Positions 61,460 to 64,000 of a DNA stretch of 64,000 bases are shown in pieces (within the stretch, counting starts at the first letter, position 1; each line of letters opens with the position of its first letter). A program made the position numbers and the translations under genes. A model generated the notes under the pieces. It was not told where the DNA came from. It saw nothing but the letters and a program-made list of their open reading frames with translations, and made no database searches. Source of the DNA: Candidatus Nitrospira neomarina (GTDB lineage: Bacteria; Nitrospirota; Nitrospiria; Nitrospirales; UBA8639); NCBI RefSeq assembly GCF_032051675.1, contig NZ_CP116968.1, forward strand, positions 3,224,001-3,288,000. The letters are read 5' to 3'.

Positions 61460-63613
61460 TCAGGCCAACTTTTCGTCTCGTGCCTTCCCTGCCTCCGAAA
61501 ACAACGGCGTATAGGCACGCTTCACATATTCTTTGAGCATGCGACGGGCACTAAATCGTGGAGCCGATGTCCGAATGGAATTTTTGACGACAGTGCACCA
61601 CCCATGTGGAACGCCATCAACACCACGATCGTAATACAACGGAATCACCTCGCTTTCAAGTTTGGTGTAGAGGCCGACCATATCCAGATCATCCTGGGCC
61701 CAATCGCCAAGTGGCTCTTCAGGGAGAGGCACTGCCCAGCCATTGCTTCCATCGTAGCCTTCTTTCCACCATCCATCTAACACGCTCAAATTAGGCACGC
61801 CATTTAAGGCGGCTTTCTGGCCACTTGTCCCGCTCGCCTCTAATGGCGGGCGAGGATTATTGAGCCACACATCGACCCCTTGCACCAGAAATTTGGCCAC
61901 ATGCATATCGTAATCTTCGACAAAGGCAATATGGCCACCCAGATGATGCGCTTTGGCAAATTGATATATACGATGGATGAGTTCGCGACCTGCTTGATCG
62001 GCGGGATGAGATTTTCCGGCAAAGATAATTTGAACAGGACGCCATGGATTCAACAGAATCTGTTTCAGCCGGTCCAGGTCTGAAAACAACAACGTGGCCC
62101 GCTTATAGGAGGCAAATCGCCTGGCAAAGCCCAGCGTCATCGAATGCGGTTCAAGAAATGCCCCGCTCGCCAACACCTGGATAGGCTCCATCGTCCCATC
62201 CATCCATCCCATCCGGGCGCGCTGACGGATAAACGTCAACAGCTTTCGTTTCAAAAATTGCCGGACTTCCCAAATTTCCCCATCCGGCACTTCTTGCATG
62301 CCCTGCCACATGCTCGGATCGTCACACCGTTCACGCCAATCAGAGCCAAGATATTTTTGATACAACACATCCATTTCCTGGGCAATCCACGTGGGGACAT
62401 GCACCCCATTGGTGACACTGTAAATAGGCACCTCCTGCAGTGGGCGTTCCGGCCACAGAATATGAAACATTTTTTTTGAAACCTGTTCGTGTTCCTTGCT
62501 CACGCCATTAATGAACGACGCCAGGCGGATAGGTAATGTCGTCATATGGAATTGATCCGCTGATAATTCCGGATGACGCCCCAACGCCATAAAATCTTCC
62601 TGCGTGAGCCCTACCTCCTCCCACCACCATTGACAATGCTCACGAATAAGGTCTCCCGAAAAGACATCGTGCCCGGCCGGGACAGGCGTATGGGTCGTAA
62701 ACACGGTGCTCTGGCGAACCTGAGCGGCCGCCTCCGACAGGGACAGCCCCTGTTGAAGTTGTTCCCGCATCCGTTCGACCAGAAAAAAAGCCGGATGTCC
62801 TTCATTGGCATGCCACACATCGGGATCACGCCCCACCGCACGAAGGGCCCGTACACCACCAATGCCCAACAACAACTCCTGACAAAGCCGTGTGCGATGA
62901 TCTCCACCATAAAGCCGGGCAGTCAGATGACGATCCTCTGGTGAATTTTCCGGTGTATCGGTATCCAAGAGATACAGCGAAACCCGGCCCACCTGGATTT
63001 GCCAGACCACACATGCGACCATTCGAGAACCCAATTGGACTTGAACCTTTGCCAAATCCCCTGCCGGTGTCCGTGCCAACTCAATCGGCATCATCATCGG
63101 GTCGACGGAATCATACACGGCTTCCTGCCAACCGTTGGTATCCACGACCTGACGAAAATAGGCCTGGCTATACATAAATCCGACAGCCACCAGCGGCACT
63201 CCCAGATCACTGGCTTCTTTAAGATGATCACCAGCCAGAATCCCTAATCCCCCGCTATACAAGGGAACGGAACGATGCAAACCAAATTCTGCGGAAAAAT
63301 AGGCAATTGTGCGATCCTGCCACTGAGGATACGTTCGCCCAAACCAGTGGTCCTTGGCTTCCATATAGACATGAAACGCCTTCATCGCCTCGCGATACAG
63401 GGAAAGAAACACGACATCCTGTCCGAGAGCCTCCAACCGATCAGAGGCAATCTTCTGCAACTGCTTAATGGGATCGTGATACGTCAATCGCCAGAGGGTG
63501 GGATCAATATACGAAAAGACGGCCCGGCCTTCAGGAGACCAACTCCACCACACATTTTGAGCTAACTCAGAAAGATTACGAAATTCTTCCGTCAACGTAC
63601 GAGTTTGATTCAT
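61460..63613 (-). CDS. glgP: Alpha-glucan (glycogen/maltodextrin) phosphorylase
   Basis: The enzyme releases glucose-1-phosphate from glycogen or maltodextrins using PLP. The 717-residue product belongs to the shorter bacterial type (E. coli GlgP is about 815). It has AYFSAEFGLHRSVPLYSGGL, a short loop typical of the non-allosteric group, HANEGHPAFFLVERM, and the PLP Lys in LEASGTSGQKAALNG. The DUF3417-like N-terminus (NVWWSWSPEGRAVF) belongs to this subgroup. It appears monocistronic; a neighbouring gene at the right edge points the same way. Confidence 0.94.
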   Translation of the reverse strand: MNQTRTLTEEFRNLSELAQNVWWSWSPEGRAVFSYIDPTLWRLTYHDPIKQLQKIASDRLEALGQDVVFLSLYREAMKAFHVYMEAKDHWFGRTYPQWQDRTIAYFSAEFGLHRSVPLYSGGLGILAGDHLKEASDLGVPLVAVGFMYSQAYFRQVVDTNGWQEAVYDSVDPMMMPIELARTPAGDLAKVQVQLGSRMVACVVWQIQVGRVSLYLLDTDTPENSPEDRHLTARLYGGDHRTRLCQELLLGIGGVRALRAVGRDPDVWHANEGHPAFFLVERMREQLQQGLSLSEAAAQVRQSTVFTTHTPVPAGHDVFSGDLIREHCQWWWEEVGLTQEDFMALGRHPELSADQFHMTTLPIRLASFINGVSKEHEQVSKKMFHILWPERPLQEVPIYSVTNGVHVPTWIAQEMDVLYQKYLGSDWRERCDDPSMWQGMQEVPDGEIWEVRQFLKRKLLTFIRQRARMGWMDGTMEPIQVLASGAFLEPHSMTLGFARRFASYKRATLLFSDLDRLKQILLNPWRPVQIIFAGKSHPADQAGRELIHRIYQFAKAHHLGGHIAFVEDYDMHVAKFLVQGVDVWLNNPRPPLEASGTSGQKAALNGVPNLSVLDGWWKEGYDGSNGWAVPLPEEPLGDWAQDDLDMVGLYTKLESEVIPLYYDRGVDGVPHGWCTVVKNSIRTSAPRFSARRMLKEYVKRAYTPLFSEAGKARDEKLA

Positions 63614-63731
63614 AGGATATACTCACAAAAAAATGGCCTCATCCAATGGTAAACAGTGAAGGATCTTCACCAACCCTGGACACATGTTGAAGTGGTCAAA
63701 GAGAACACGCAGAAGAGTCAGTTAGAGAGGG

Positions 63732-64000
63732 TTAGGCATTCCCAACAGGTTGATTTGGATTTGTCCCCGCTTGCGCCAATGAAGCCACAACCGCAAACCG
63801 CTCGCCAACGATACGGGTCGCCCGGTTCATGTGCTTGGCCAATTCCTTGGCTTCATCAGGGGGAAGGTCGCGGCGAAATTGTGGATGAAGCCCCCACCAG
63901 GATTCGACTTCCTCACCCTGTGCGCGAGACACCACGCTGATTAATTTGATCAGATTTTTCCCCGCTGTCTCCGGACCACCGGATTGTGTCGAAGGGCTGC
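63732..64000 (-). CDS. C-terminal part of a protein of unknown function (5' end outside window)
   Basis: The minus-strand frame is open to the right edge and ends with a TGA-type stop at 63732; at least 88 residues are present. Visible sequence includes GGPETAGKNLIKLISVVSRA and HPQFRRDLPPDEAKELAKHM. It has no recognised motif. The stop lies about 120 bp upstream of the glgP start, so the two could be in one transcript. The start cannot be assigned from this window. Confidence 0.55.
   Translation of the reverse strand, partial: SPSTQSGGPETAGKNLIKLISVVSRAQGEEVESWWGLHPQFRRDLPPDEAKELAKHMNRATRIVGERFAVVASLAQAGTNPNQPVGNA

Noticed and set aside
1-64000. CRISPR array, insertion sequence or prophage
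   Set aside because: I saw no regularly spaced direct repeats, transposase, integrase or phage structural gene in the window.

Overview
The window looks like a chromosomal segment of a Nitrospira-type bacterium (phylum Nitrospirota). This rests on recognising the style of many encoded proteins and on gene content: a Gram-negative envelope with LolA, Tol-Pal and a PagL-like protein, assimilatory sulfate reduction, exported c-type cytochromes, HDOD regulators, and a lone cobalamin-binding radical SAM protein of the RiPP-maturation type. No marker such as nxr or 16S rRNA is present, so the assignment is an inference. Coding density is high in housekeeping blocks. It is low in a few accessory gaps, mainly around 31.3-32.5 kb and 37.9-38.7 kb.

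1-7.0 kb, minus strand: a phosphoglycolate-phosphatase-like gene cut by the edge, a small exported protein, a response-regulator receiver domain with a C-terminal membrane anchor, lolA, ftsK, rsmA, a small unknown gene and fmt. Several of these overlap by ATGA. 7.1-13.5 kb: yebC and ruvA without ruvC between them, small membrane and zinc-ribbon proteins, an FG-GAP lipoprotein, an unknown cytoplasmic protein and a membrane-fused spermidine-synthase-like protein. 13.7-20.7 kb: murJ, dtd, an HDOD-GGDEF diguanylate cyclase, a plant-type asparaginase, a VOC protein and a peroxiredoxin with a lysine-rich tail.

22.0-30.1 kb is the most notable block. It is a compact sulfate-assimilation operon headed by an Rrf2 regulator, which has a strong sigma70-like promoter and a candidate operator. 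It runs through a sulfite reductase fused to HEPN-like and TusA-like domains, a [4Fe-4S] CysH, a DsrE-like protein, a TrpD2-like phosphoribosyltransferase homologue, CysD, and CysN carrying a degenerate APS-kinase domain. Together these would take sulfate to APS (CysDN), to sulfite (CysH), to sulfide (SiR). The TusA and DsrE parts suggest a sulfur-relay element.

30.2-38.7 kb: a Gdx-type guanidinium exporter, ssrA (tmRNA) with a very clear terminator, then an AT-rich gene-poor stretch holding a broken AAA ATPase gene. After that come a small acidic exported protein, an SDR, an HDOD protein coupled to sthA, a PagL-like protein and a possible class-II amidotransferase remnant. 38.7-44.5 kb: a pterin-carbinolamine dehydratase followed by the B12-radical SAM protein, a MltD-like transglycosylase, a TPR membrane protein, tRNA-Val(TAC) and tRNA-Asp(GTC).

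44.5-58.4 kb, plus strand: tolQ-tolR-tolA-tolB-pal, a long coiled-coil lipoprotein, cpoB, mutL, miaA, mtnP, a PfkB kinase and a rodZ-like gene, probably in one or a few transcripts. 58.4-64.0 kb: a monohaem cytochrome c with a long regulated-looking leader, a small basic protein, a HEAT-repeat protein, a perfect-palindrome terminator, a small anchored protein, an alpha-glucan phosphorylase and one gene cut by the right edge.
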